From Halovenus sp. (GTDB lineage: Archaea; Halobacteriota; Halobacteria; Halobacteriales; Haloarculaceae), in the NCBI GenBank assembly GCA_003551265.1, contig PUMG01000248.1:1-12391 (forward strand): a stretch of 12,391 nt of DNA. The letters are read 5' to 3'. The notes beneath the pieces are model-generated. The model was not told the origin of the DNA. It saw only the letters and a list, made by a program, of their open reading frames with translations, and made no database searches. Each line of letters begins with the position of its first letter. The first letter of the stretch is position 1. The translations under genes and the position numbers were made by a program. This document shows positions 1 to 6,499 of the stretch, in pieces.

Positions 1-625
1 CTTCCTGCCGGTGTTCTTCTCGAAAGACGGCCGTGAGACCAGTCGGGCGTTTTTCCGGGACCACGCTGCAGGCTTTCCCGACGCCACACGTGCGGACGGA
101 CTGGCGTTTTACGAATCAGTGCTCTCGACGGGCGTGCTCGATGACCACCGGTACACGATGGCGACGAAACTCGGCACCAGCCAGCATCTGGACCTCGTTC
201 GAATGCGAGCGGCGGTCGCAGAGTTGAACACGGCGAAGCTTCTCACGGACCTCGGATACGAGTTCACGCCGGAGATACCGCTCGAATCAGGGTACGCGCT
301 CGATTTCCGAGTCCACGACCCGGAGACGCTTGTGGAAGTGACGCGACCGGAGCCACCGACTCGACGACGTGCAGGGACGCCCGCAAGCGCACTTAGAGAG
401 ACCGTCAGCAGCAAGACCGGCACGCAACTGGACGCCCATCCGGGGACCGTCCTCTTCGTGGACTGTTCGTCGTTTCGAGACGACGAGTGGTTTACCATCC
501 GTGATGGGCGTCCGACAGTTGGACACGAGCCGACAGTGGTGTACCGGATGCGTCCGGATAGACCACCGTCAGGGTATCTCAACGGCCAAACACAGCTCGA
601 CATTTCGACGCTGTTCGAGACATAG
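1..625 (+). CDS. Conserved haloarchaeal protein, DUF5784-like, 5' partial
   Basis: The frame is open to the left edge (it reads from base 2) and ends at TAG 623-625, so the N-terminal part lies outside the window. The GTG at 11 is an internal codon rather than a convincing start. The visible ~207 residues are soluble, with no membrane segment. They resemble, from memory, a haloarchaea-specific uncharacterised family (DUF5784). The middle part has the layout of a PD-(D/E)XK nuclease-like core: a helix with ELNTAKLL (Glu codon 221-223), a strand with ALDFRV (Asp codon 302-304), then LVEVTRP (Glu codon 335-337), giving E...D...ExT. A threonine stands where the classical lysine would be. The C-terminal half has a strand LFVDCSSF. 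A nuclease-like fold is inference; activity is unknown. The next gene starts 70 bases downstream with its own TATA-like box, so co-transcription is uncertain. Confidence 0.75.
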   Translation, partial: FLPVFFSKDGRETSRAFFRDHAAGFPDATRADGLAFYESVLSTGVLDDHRYTMATKLGTSQHLDLVRMRAAVAELNTAKLLTDLGYEFTPEIPLESGYALDFRVHDPETLVEVTRPEPPTRRRAGTPASALRETVSSKTGTQLDAHPGTVLFVDCSSFRDDEWFTIRDGRPTVGHEPTVVYRMRPDRPPSGYLNGQTQLDISTLFET

Positions 626-655
626 CAGCGACGAAAGGTATGCTAATCACCAAGG

Positions 656-663
656 TTATGTAG
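656..663 (+). promoter_or_regulatory. TATA-like box of the solute-binding protein gene
   Basis: TTATGTAG lies about 36 bases before the ATG at 696. This would place the transcript start near 686 and give a leader of about 10 bases. The match is imperfect, and read-through from the upstream gene is also possible. Confidence 0.35.
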
Positions 664-695
664 CGCTCAGTCCGTTAGTTACACAACTGGACAGA

Positions 696-2486
696 ATGAG
701 AGATAGTCACGACTCCGGTGTGGGTAGTGTGCGTCGCCGAGCGCTGCTCACCGCTGCCGCAACGGGAGCGGCCGGACTCGCTGGCTGTCTTCGACAGTTC
801 CGGAGCACACGGCAACAGCGCTCACCGGAACAGCTCTCGCTCGAAATACACACCCTCGCAGGTGATTACGACGCCAGAGCAACGGAGATCGGGCGTACTC
901 TCTCGGATAATCTCTCTGCAGTCGGTGTCGACACCGAACTCGTGTTGTTACCGGAGGATGAACTTCGGCGCGAGACGCTCATCAGCCAGGAGTACGACCT
1001 GTTCGTCTCGCGGCATCCGGACATCAGGGATCCAGATTTTCTGCGCCCGCTGTTACACTCGTCGTTTGCGAGTGAAATTGGGTGGCAAAATCCGTTCAAT
1101 TTCACCGATTTTACCGTCGACGAATTGGTTGTTCAACAGAAGGAAGAAACTGGAATCGAACGTCGAGGAACCGTCGCCGAGTTGCAGCACGAACTCGCAC
1201 GACAGCAGCCGTTCGTTCCGATAGCGGTTCCAGACCACATCAGCACGACTCGGTCGACTCGATTCGGAGACTGGCAGCGAGTACAACTCCAGTCACCGTT
1301 GAGCCTCCTGCAACTCGAAGCTCGTGGCGACGAGTCGGAGCAACTCCGTCTGGTCACGACTGATGACCGCATCACGAGAAACCTCAATCCGCTGGCTGTC
1401 GAGTACCGAAGCAAGGGAACAATTACCCAGCTTCTCTATGATTCGCTCGGCCGGCGCTACGACGGCAAGATTCGGCCGTGGGCTGCGAGCGACTGGGAGT
1501 TCGAGCAGACCGGGACTGGTCCTGTCGCAACAGTCACGCTTGACCCGTCACTGCAGTGGCACAACGGCGAGTCACTGACAGCGGACGATGTCGCATTCAC
1601 CATCGAGTTCTTGCAGGATACGAGTCTCGGAGCGTTCGACGTCCCGGTTCCAGCCCCACAGTTTCGCGGACGAACGTCGCTTATCGACACTGTCGACACT
1701 GTCGACGACGAGGTGCTCGAGATTCACTTTGCGGAGACGACTCCCGAAATCGCCGTCCGGAGCATGACACTTCCAATAGTCCCCCGCGCAGAGTGGGAGG
1801 AAAAGATCAACGCTCCTGAGGTTGCGGGTATCGAGCTCTCAGAAACGCTGACGGAGGCGCTGGTCTGGAACAACGACGAGCCTATCGGGAGTGGTCCGTT
1901 CGTGTTTGACTCGCGTGAGGAGGGTCAGGAGCTCCACCTGAAGCGGTACGACGACCACTTTCTTACCAGGAAGGATGGACGCTCCGAGGAGTTGGCCACC
2001 GCGTTTCCCAATGGTGTGCCGTTCGAGCGCATCTCTCTTACGTCCGTCCGTTCGGACAGCGTCGCCGTCCAGCTTCTGAAAGACGACGAGGCTGACTCTG
2101 TGTTGCCCAACCTCGACTCGAGCACCGTCCCGAGCATCGGACGCGAGCAGGAGATTGAACTCCACGTCAACCCGTCTCAGTCGCTGTATCTGGTTGGATG
2201 TAACACCTCCCGAGAGCCGCTTGGGAATCCACATTTCAGACGGGTTATCGCCCGGCTCCTCGACAAAGAATCGCTCGTCAGTAACGTCTTCGGTGGCTTC
2301 GCCACACCTGCTGCAAGTCCGCTCAGCACAACGACGTGGCTCGCACCCGAGTTCGAGTGGAACGGAACCGACCCGGAGCTACCCTTTTTCGGAACCGAGG
2401 GTGAACTTGATGTCGAAGCCGCCCGTCAAGAACTCCGTGAGATCGGGTTCAGCTACTCCAGCGACGACGAACTCCTCGAACAATGA
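696..2486 (+). CDS. Tat-exported lipoprotein, family 5 solute-binding protein, apparently circularly permuted
   Basis: 596 residues from ATG 696. The frame is open upstream, but this start puts the signal peptide at the N-terminus. Residues 12-31 form a Tat lipoprotein signal: R13-R14-R15, a hydrophobic stretch, lipobox L28-A-G-C31. The chain should be lipid-anchored on the outer membrane face. The domain order is abnormal. Residues 47-190 match the usual C-terminal part of DppA/OppA-type proteins (DNLSAVGVDTEL, DPDFLRPLLHS, NPFNFTDFTVDEL, QPFVPIAVPD). Residues 216-586 match the usual N-terminal and middle parts (LNPL, LLYDSLGRR, LQWHNGESLTADDVAF, PIGSGPFVF, REPLGNPHFRRVIARLLDK, DVEAARQELREIGF), and the protein then ends. 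Residues 190-215 would link the old C- and N-termini. The family binds peptides, sugars or other solutes for ABC importers. The ligand is unknown, and no permease or ATPase is adjacent. The stop overlaps the next gene (ATGA). Confidence 0.88.
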   Translation: MRDSHDSGVGSVRRRALLTAAATGAAGLAGCLRQFRSTRQQRSPEQLSLEIHTLAGDYDARATEIGRTLSDNLSAVGVDTELVLLPEDELRRETLISQEYDLFVSRHPDIRDPDFLRPLLHSSFASEIGWQNPFNFTDFTVDELVVQQKEETGIERRGTVAELQHELARQQPFVPIAVPDHISTTRSTRFGDWQRVQLQSPLSLLQLEARGDESEQLRLVTTDDRITRNLNPLAVEYRSKGTITQLLYDSLGRRYDGKIRPWAASDWEFEQTGTGPVATVTLDPSLQWHNGESLTADDVAFTIEFLQDTSLGAFDVPVPAPQFRGRTSLIDTVDTVDDEVLEIHFAETTPEIAVRSMTLPIVPRAEWEEKINAPEVAGIELSETLTEALVWNNDEPIGSGPFVFDSREEGQELHLKRYDDHFLTRKDGRSEELATAFPNGVPFERISLTSVRSDSVAVQLLKDDEADSVLPNLDSSTVPSIGREQEIELHVNPSQSLYLVGCNTSREPLGNPHFRRVIARLLDKESLVSNVFGGFATPAASPLSTTTWLAPEFEWNGTDPELPFFGTEGELDVEAARQELREIGFSYSSDDELLEQ

Positions 2487-3340
2487 GCCTCCTCGTCCAC
2501 TACGCACAGATGGTCGTGTTCGTCGGTGTGTGCCTGGGTATTGGTCTCATTACGATTGTTGGAAGAGAGCGCATTCAAACGTTCTACAGCGAGTACGACA
2601 TCCGGCTCCGCGACGGGCTGCCACATCTGGGATTTCTCGCGCTGGTGTTCGTTCTGAGTATGTACTGGCGTCCGATCGGTGGCGAGGTTTCCTGGACTGT
2701 CGGGATACGAATCACCCATACGCTTTACGGCATCGAGGGCAATCTCGTCGCAACGATTCAGCAGATAGCCACGACAGAGTTGACGTGGGCGCTTTCGATA
2801 CTCTACGTCTTCGGATACGTCTTCTTGCTCGTGTTCCCGCTGGTGGCGTATCTGTTCCTCGACAGTCTTCGTCTCTTTCGTGTTACCGTTCTCGCGTACG
2901 TCATCAACTACGTCATCGGACTGCTCAGCTACACTGCGTTCGTCGCGTACGGACCCCGAAACTACATGCCGACCGAGGTCGGTGGTCTGATGTACGACGT
3001 CTGGCCACAGATTGAGGCGCTGACGACACAGATAAACGTCAACACGAACGTCTTTCCTTCGTTGCACACCTCGCTCGCGGTAACCGCTGCGTTGCTTGCG
3101 TGGTACTCCCGGACGGAGTATCCGCAGTGGTTCTATCTCGCCACTGTCCTCGCGGTGAGCATCGCGTTCTCGACGATGTATCTCGGCCTTCACTGGGGCG
3201 TCGACGTCGTGGCCGGAACTGTTCTCGCCGTCGTGAGTGTCTGGGTCGCGTTCCAAATTGCTGCGGAAACGAGTGACGAGAGCGTTATCACCCGGAGCGG
3301 CCGACGAGTCTTTGCGGCAGTTAAACAGGCCCGCCCATAG
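2483..3340 (+). CDS. PAP2-superfamily membrane enzyme, Aur1/inositolphosphotransferase-like
   Basis: 285 residues, strongly hydrophobic, with about six or seven membrane segments (roughly residues 5-25, 48-62, 104-126, 131-155, 197-208, 214-230, 238-258). Two PAP2 signatures are visible: FPSLHTS at 191-197 (catalytic H195) and YLGLHWGVDVVAG at 233-245 (H237, D241). The classical phosphatase third motif has Ser-Arg six residues before its His; here it is S230-T231, so the arginine is absent. No clear KxxxxxxRP first motif is seen either. This pattern fits the Aur1/PAP2_3 branch, which transfers phosphorylated head groups between lipids, better than a simple phosphatidate phosphatase; the assignment is inference. 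The start overlaps the stop of the binding-protein gene by four bases (ATGA), implying coupled translation. The substrate is unknown. Confidence 0.85.
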   Translation: MSLLVHYAQMVVFVGVCLGIGLITIVGRERIQTFYSEYDIRLRDGLPHLGFLALVFVLSMYWRPIGGEVSWTVGIRITHTLYGIEGNLVATIQQIATTELTWALSILYVFGYVFLLVFPLVAYLFLDSLRLFRVTVLAYVINYVIGLLSYTAFVAYGPRNYMPTEVGGLMYDVWPQIEALTTQINVNTNVFPSLHTSLAVTAALLAWYSRTEYPQWFYLATVLAVSIAFSTMYLGLHWGVDVVAGTVLAVVSVWVAFQIAAETSDESVITRSGRRVFAAVKQARP

Positions 3341-3370
3341 TCTTATAAACGATGAGTGATAGCACGTTCT

Positions 3371-3376
3371 TTTATA
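3371..3376 (+). promoter_or_regulatory. TATA box of the amino-acid dehydrogenase gene
   Basis: TTTATA is centred about 25 bases before ATG 3398, predicting a leaderless transcript. Two more TATA-like strings flank it (TTATAAAC near 3343-3350 and ATATATAC near 3383-3390), making the 57-base gap unusually AT-rich for this window. Which box is used cannot be told from sequence. Confidence 0.6.
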
Positions 3377-3397
3377 CAAGGAATATATACCCCTAGT

Positions 3398-4456
3398 ATG
3401 GCCTTCAATGCGAGCGACCACAGTGACCACGAGCAGGTAACGTACTTTTCTGATGAGAAGACAGGGCTGAAATCCATCGTTTCGATTCACGACACGACGC
3501 TCGGACCGAGTCTCGGTGGGACACGAATTGTCGACTACGACACGGTTGATGAGGCGTTGCAGGACGTGCTCCGACTCTCGCGTGCGATGACGTACAAAGC
3601 AGCAGCAGCGGACCTCGAACTCGGTGGTGGCAAGGCAGTCATCGTTGGCGACCCCGAGAAAATAAAGTCCGACGAGTTGATGCGTGCGTATGGACAGGCT
3701 GTCGACTGTCTCGGTGGGCGCTACATCACGTCGGTAGACGTCAACTCCGGTATCGAGGATATGGACGTCATCAGCGAGGAGACCGACCACGTGGTTGGAA
3801 CGAGCACTGGCCTGGGTGACCCATCTCCCGTGACAGCACACGGAGTCTTCTCGAGCATTGAATCCTGTGTCGAACACAGCTACGGGACGGACACACTTTC
3901 GGACGTACACGTTGCAATCCAGGGTCTCGGCAAGGTCGGACACAGTCTCGCGGTGGAGTTGACCGAACACGGCGCAGCGGTCACCGCGACCGACGTCAAC
4001 GACCACAAGATGGAGGCGCTCGCCGAGGAGTGTAACGCTGAAACGGTCGCTCCCGACGCAATCTACGACGTCGACTGTGATGTGTTCGCTCCGTGTGCCT
4101 TCGGTGGGGCCATAAACGACGAGACGATACCGCGCCTCCAGTGTGACGTCGTGGCAGGCGCAGCCAACAACATTCTCGAAGACGAGCATCGACACGCCCA
4201 GGCGCTTGCCGATGCAGGCATCCTGTACGCTCCCGACTACGTCATCAACGCCGGTGGACTCATCACCGTCTACTACGAGTACCTCGACAGAGACAGACAG
4301 GAGGCGTTCGAGGCAGCCGACGAGATTGGAGACAGACTCCTGACGATGATCGAGCGTGCCGAAGCCGACGGGACAACCGTCCTCGACGCGGCCAACGCCT
4401 ACGCCGAAGAACGTATCGAAACTAAAGGACGGACGTCGTTCGCGCGTTCCTGGTAG
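3398..4456 (+). CDS. Leucine/valine-type (Glu/Leu/Phe/Val) dehydrogenase
   Basis: 352 residues, the length of leucine dehydrogenases and clearly shorter than glutamate dehydrogenases (about 420-450). The family catalyses reversible NAD(P)-dependent oxidative deamination of an amino acid to its 2-oxo acid plus ammonia. Visible features are LGGTRIVDY at 39-47, MTYKAAAADLELGGGKAV at 64-81 with substrate-binding K67 and catalytic K79, RYITSVDVNSGIEDMD at 108-123 (D114), a Rossmann GLGKVG at 176-181 with D199 at the end of the second strand, and APDYVINAGGLI at 278-289. These are leucine dehydrogenase hallmarks; exact substrate preference (Leu, Val or Phe) is not resolved. The start at 3398 is chosen because TTTATA lies about 25 bases upstream; an in-frame start at 3356 would place that box inside the coding region. 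It begins 57 bases after the PAP2 gene with its own promoter. Confidence 0.92.
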   Translation: MAFNASDHSDHEQVTYFSDEKTGLKSIVSIHDTTLGPSLGGTRIVDYDTVDEALQDVLRLSRAMTYKAAAADLELGGGKAVIVGDPEKIKSDELMRAYGQAVDCLGGRYITSVDVNSGIEDMDVISEETDHVVGTSTGLGDPSPVTAHGVFSSIESCVEHSYGTDTLSDVHVAIQGLGKVGHSLAVELTEHGAAVTATDVNDHKMEALAEECNAETVAPDAIYDVDCDVFAPCAFGGAINDETIPRLQCDVVAGAANNILEDEHRHAQALADAGILYAPDYVINAGGLITVYYEYLDRDRQEAFEAADEIGDRLLTMIERAEADGTTVLDAANAYAEERIETKGRTSFARSW

Positions 4457-4509
4457 GTCTCAATTCTTCCTGTCGGGTGACACGCAGAAATCTCCATGTG
4501 ACGCCTTGC

Positions 4510-4531
4510 TCCGGCCGACCGGACGTTTTTA
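4510..4531 (+). terminator. Hairpin plus T-run that also forms the nurA TATA box
   Basis: Perfect 5-bp inverted repeat TCCGG (4510-4514) and CCGGA (4519-4523) with a CCGA loop, followed two bases later by TTTTT (4526-4530). The shape resembles an intrinsic terminator for the upstream dehydrogenase gene. TTTTTA (4526-4531) is also centred about 27 bases before the nurA ATG at 4556 and is the best TATA candidate for a leaderless nurA transcript. Both roles are inferred. Confidence 0.4.
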
Positions 4532-4555
4532 CTCGCCCGCCAGAAACAGGGTGGT

Positions 4556-5818
4556 ATGACACTCGACCCCGTCCACGTGGACGGTATCGCAGAACTCGCC
4601 CGCCGGGTCACACAGCAGGTTGACGACCGTGACCACACCGACATCGCAGAGCGAGCGTTCACGGAGTTTCTCGACCCGCTTCGCACCCATCAGGGCGATA
4701 TCGTGCTGGAACCTCTCGGAGAACACTGCCGTCGACGCGTCGATATCGCGGACGTTGCGCTCGTCGAATCCCCGTTCCCGACACAGCATGGACTGGACGC
4801 GGGGACGATCAACCCGACAACGTTCAGAAATGGGCTGGTGATCGACGTTTCGCAGGCAGCAATGGCCGCCGTTCCGTCGGACGTGGAACTCCACCGGGGA
4901 CGGACCATCGTGATGACTGTCCATACGAACGACGATACCGTCGACGTGCACGACGACGACTGGCGACTCGACGACGAAGGATACGCCCGGAGACGCGTGT
5001 TGCATGCGCCCCGAGTCGACCGGTACGAGCAGACCGTCGTCCACGCACTCGCGCTGTACCGTGCCGAGAGCGAGCACGCGCTCGACCAGGCTGACGTCGT
5101 CGACGACCTGCTGATTCTCGACGGACCGCTGTATCCGACTGGGCTGTTGAAGTGGGTCGAGCGCGACCCGGAACTCAAACGGCTCATCATCGAGCGCCAG
5201 GAGTTCACAGAGGTCGTCGAGAACTACCTCTCGCTGGTCGAACACTTCGCTGAAAGCGACACTGCACTGGTTGGTTTCGTGAAAAACAGCGCCTCGAAAG
5301 CGATAACCCGCGAACTCCGACGGATTCTCGGTGCACCCTGGGTCAACGACGAGGCGTTCTTCAGACGCGTCCTCGAACGCACCGACGACAACGGCGACCC
5401 ACGAACCGACTCCCTGACGTTCACGAACTGGTTCCGCTCACGCGTGGGCACTGACAGCGTCCTCGCCGACGGGACACTTTCGCTCGAGTACACCCGCGTT
5501 CTCGATGACGAAGCCTACGAGGTGACGTTCTTCGTGGTGTACGACCCCCGTGACGAACTCGTCTACCGAATCGAAGCACCCTACTGCGTCACCCGCGACG
5601 AACAGGTTCGTGAGCGCCTGACCACCCAGTTGCTCGCCGAGATAGCGCGCGAGCGGGGCCCACCGCTGGCAGTCGGGAAAGCCGACGAACTGGCACGCAT
5701 CGACCGCCAGGGAAAACAGACCCTCCGCCAGCGCATCGAGGACGCCTTCGACACCAGCCGTCAGCGCAGTTACAACGAAAAGCGATGGGGACCGGTCGAA
5801 GGAATGGACGTCGTGTGA
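4556..5818 (+). CDS. nurA: NurA-domain 5'-3' nuclease for DNA end resection
   Basis: 420 residues. NurA works with the HerA translocase and Mre11-Rad50 to resect DNA double-strand ends in archaea. Conserved acidic and basic motifs of the family are visible: GLVIDVSQA at 93-101 (metal-binding D97), LLILDGPLY at 185-193 (D189), LVGFVKNS at 238-245 (K243), VYRIEAPY at 336-343, and GPPLAVGKADELARI at 368-382, the usual C-terminal Asp-containing motif. The protein is acidic as expected for a haloarchaeon. The start at 4556 has a TATA-like TTTTTA about 27 bases upstream and no better in-frame ATG nearby. It converges on the small gene at 5843 with a 24-base gap. No herA, mre11 or rad50 lies in the window. 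Confidence 0.85.
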   Translation: MTLDPVHVDGIAELARRVTQQVDDRDHTDIAERAFTEFLDPLRTHQGDIVLEPLGEHCRRRVDIADVALVESPFPTQHGLDAGTINPTTFRNGLVIDVSQAAMAAVPSDVELHRGRTIVMTVHTNDDTVDVHDDDWRLDDEGYARRRVLHAPRVDRYEQTVVHALALYRAESEHALDQADVVDDLLILDGPLYPTGLLKWVERDPELKRLIIERQEFTEVVENYLSLVEHFAESDTALVGFVKNSASKAITRELRRILGAPWVNDEAFFRRVLERTDDNGDPRTDSLTFTNWFRSRVGTDSVLADGTLSLEYTRVLDDEAYEVTFFVVYDPRDELVYRIEAPYCVTRDEQVRERLTTQLLAEIARERGPPLAVGKADELARIDRQGKQTLRQRIEDAFDTSRQRSYNEKRWGPVEGMDVV

Positions 5819-5842
5819 CGGTCGAATTTTCTCCTGTCAGTA

Positions 5843-6172
5843 TCAGTGGTGTTCGACCGCAGGTAGCTCGATGTCGACGTCGTCGACACCGATTCGGGCG
5901 AACTGCGTCCGGATGTGTTCTTTCGCGGCTTCGATTGCCTGCTCTCTCGTCTCGAAGCCCCGCGGCATGGGCGACTCGAAGGCAATCCGAATCTCCCGGT
6001 CATCCACTCGCTGGGTGCTGCCGCCGCTTGTGACCTCGTAGAACTCGTCGCAGATCCAGACGTACGGGGCGTCGTCGTCGGGAGACCCACTGAACTGTGG
6101 TGGGTCCTCGCCGGGTTCGTAGATCGTCCCCGTGAGCGCGCTCCCACCTGCGTGGCCCCTGATGAGAATCAT
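5843..6172 (-). CDS. Small conserved haloarchaeal protein (DUF7113-like)
   Basis: 109 residues starting MILIRGHAGG at ATG 6172-6170. A nine-codon upstream extension to 6199 is possible but would overlap the TATA-like TTTTGT (6201-6196), which sits about 26 bases before 6172. The protein is soluble and acidic: GHAGGSALTGTIYEPGE, then DDDAPYVWICDEFYEV, DDREIRIAFESP and a helical tail FETREQAIEAAKEHIRTQ. The compact alpha-beta layout is recalled from uncharacterised haloarchaeal proteins; I cannot assign a function. It converges with nurA and is divergent from the ribbon-helix-helix gene, so the promoter region 6173-6284 is shared. Confidence 0.75.
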   Translation of the reverse strand: MILIRGHAGGSALTGTIYEPGEDPPQFSGSPDDDAPYVWICDEFYEVTSGGSTQRVDDREIRIAFESPMPRGFETREQAIEAAKEHIRTQFARIGVDDVDIELPAVEHH

Positions 6173-6195
6173 GTCTGTACGTAAGCGTTCGCCGC

Positions 6196-6201
6196 ACAAA
6201 A
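6196..6201 (-). promoter_or_regulatory. Weak TATA-like box of the 5843-6172 gene
   Basis: On the minus strand, TTTTGT is centred about 26 bases before the ATG at 6172. The spacing fits a leaderless transcript, but the sequence is a poor TATA match. Confidence 0.3.
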
Positions 6202-6249
6202 GGGAGTCGGCTTCGAGAATTCAGATTAATGTCTGCCGGATGTCCGACA

Positions 6250-6261
6250 CAGATTTATCTG
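6250..6261 (+). promoter_or_regulatory. TATA box inside a perfect palindrome, upstream of the RHH gene
   Basis: CAGAT-TT-ATCTG is a perfect 5-2-5 inverted repeat, and the TATA candidate TTTATC (6254-6259) lies in its centre, about 28 bases before ATG 6285. A repressor bound here would block TBP. The downstream gene encodes a ribbon-helix-helix protein, a class that often represses its own promoter by binding short palindromes; autoregulation is inferred. Confidence 0.45.
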
Positions 6262-6284
6262 CCCGAGTGGGCTACTCCGAGGAT

Positions 6285-6428
6285 ATGCAATCCAGCGATG
6301 GCGACGAACTCGTTGCGGTGGACGTCGAACTCCCGAGAGAGCTGCTCGTGGATATCGACCGGCTGGCTGTGTTTCACGGCTATGCGACCCAGAGCGAAGT
6401 CGTTCGGGAAGCCCTTGACCGCCAGTAA
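6285..6428 (+). CDS. Ribbon-helix-helix (CopG/MetJ-type) DNA-binding protein
   Basis: 47 residues from ATG 6285. The strand VAVDVELPRELLVDID (10-25) followed by helices over RLAVFHGYATQSEVVREALD (26-45) is a typical ribbon-helix-helix fold: an alternating beta strand that inserts in the major groove as a dimer, then two helices joined by a G-Y/F turn. The domain takes up nearly the whole protein; there is no effector or toxin-binding tail. Starts at 6240 (62 residues) or further upstream are open in frame, but 6285 is preferred because TTTATC lies about 28 bases upstream and the longer versions would encode that box. No toxin gene follows, so an antitoxin role is not supported. It lies 71 bases before the dehydroquinate synthase gene. 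Confidence 0.8.
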   Translation: MQSSDGDELVAVDVELPRELLVDIDRLAVFHGYATQSEVVREALDRQ

Positions 6429-6470
6429 GTCACTTCATCCGCCCCTGTCAGTTCGGCTGTTCCGCCACGT

Positions 6471-6476
6471 TCAAGC
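6471..6476 (+). promoter_or_regulatory. TATA-like box of the dehydroquinate synthase gene
   Basis: TTCAAG, a one-base variant of the common haloarchaeal TTTAAG, is centred about 26 bases before ATG 6500, predicting a leaderless transcript. Confidence 0.4.
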
Positions 6477-6499
6477 CCCCGGCACGCAAGCGTACCCAC

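Noticed and set aside
1684..1710. A short tandem repeat, TCGACACTG twice and then a variant.
   Set aside because: It encodes DTVDTVDDE in a surface stretch of the binding protein and is common low-complexity drift in acidic haloarchaeal proteins.
2453..4195. A 580-codon open frame on the minus strand.
   Set aside because: It lies wholly opposite the PAP2 and dehydrogenase genes, has no recognisable domain, and is the open antisense frame expected in GC-rich haloarchaeal genes.
4529..5245. A 238-codon minus-strand frame opposite nurA.
   Set aside because: It is antisense to the NurA motif-bearing frame and no independent promoter or domain is visible.
6285..6428. The RHH protein as an antitoxin of a toxin-antitoxin pair.
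   Set aside because: No toxin-like gene follows. The next gene is a full metabolic enzyme with its own TATA-like box, and the protein has no C-terminal toxin-binding tail.
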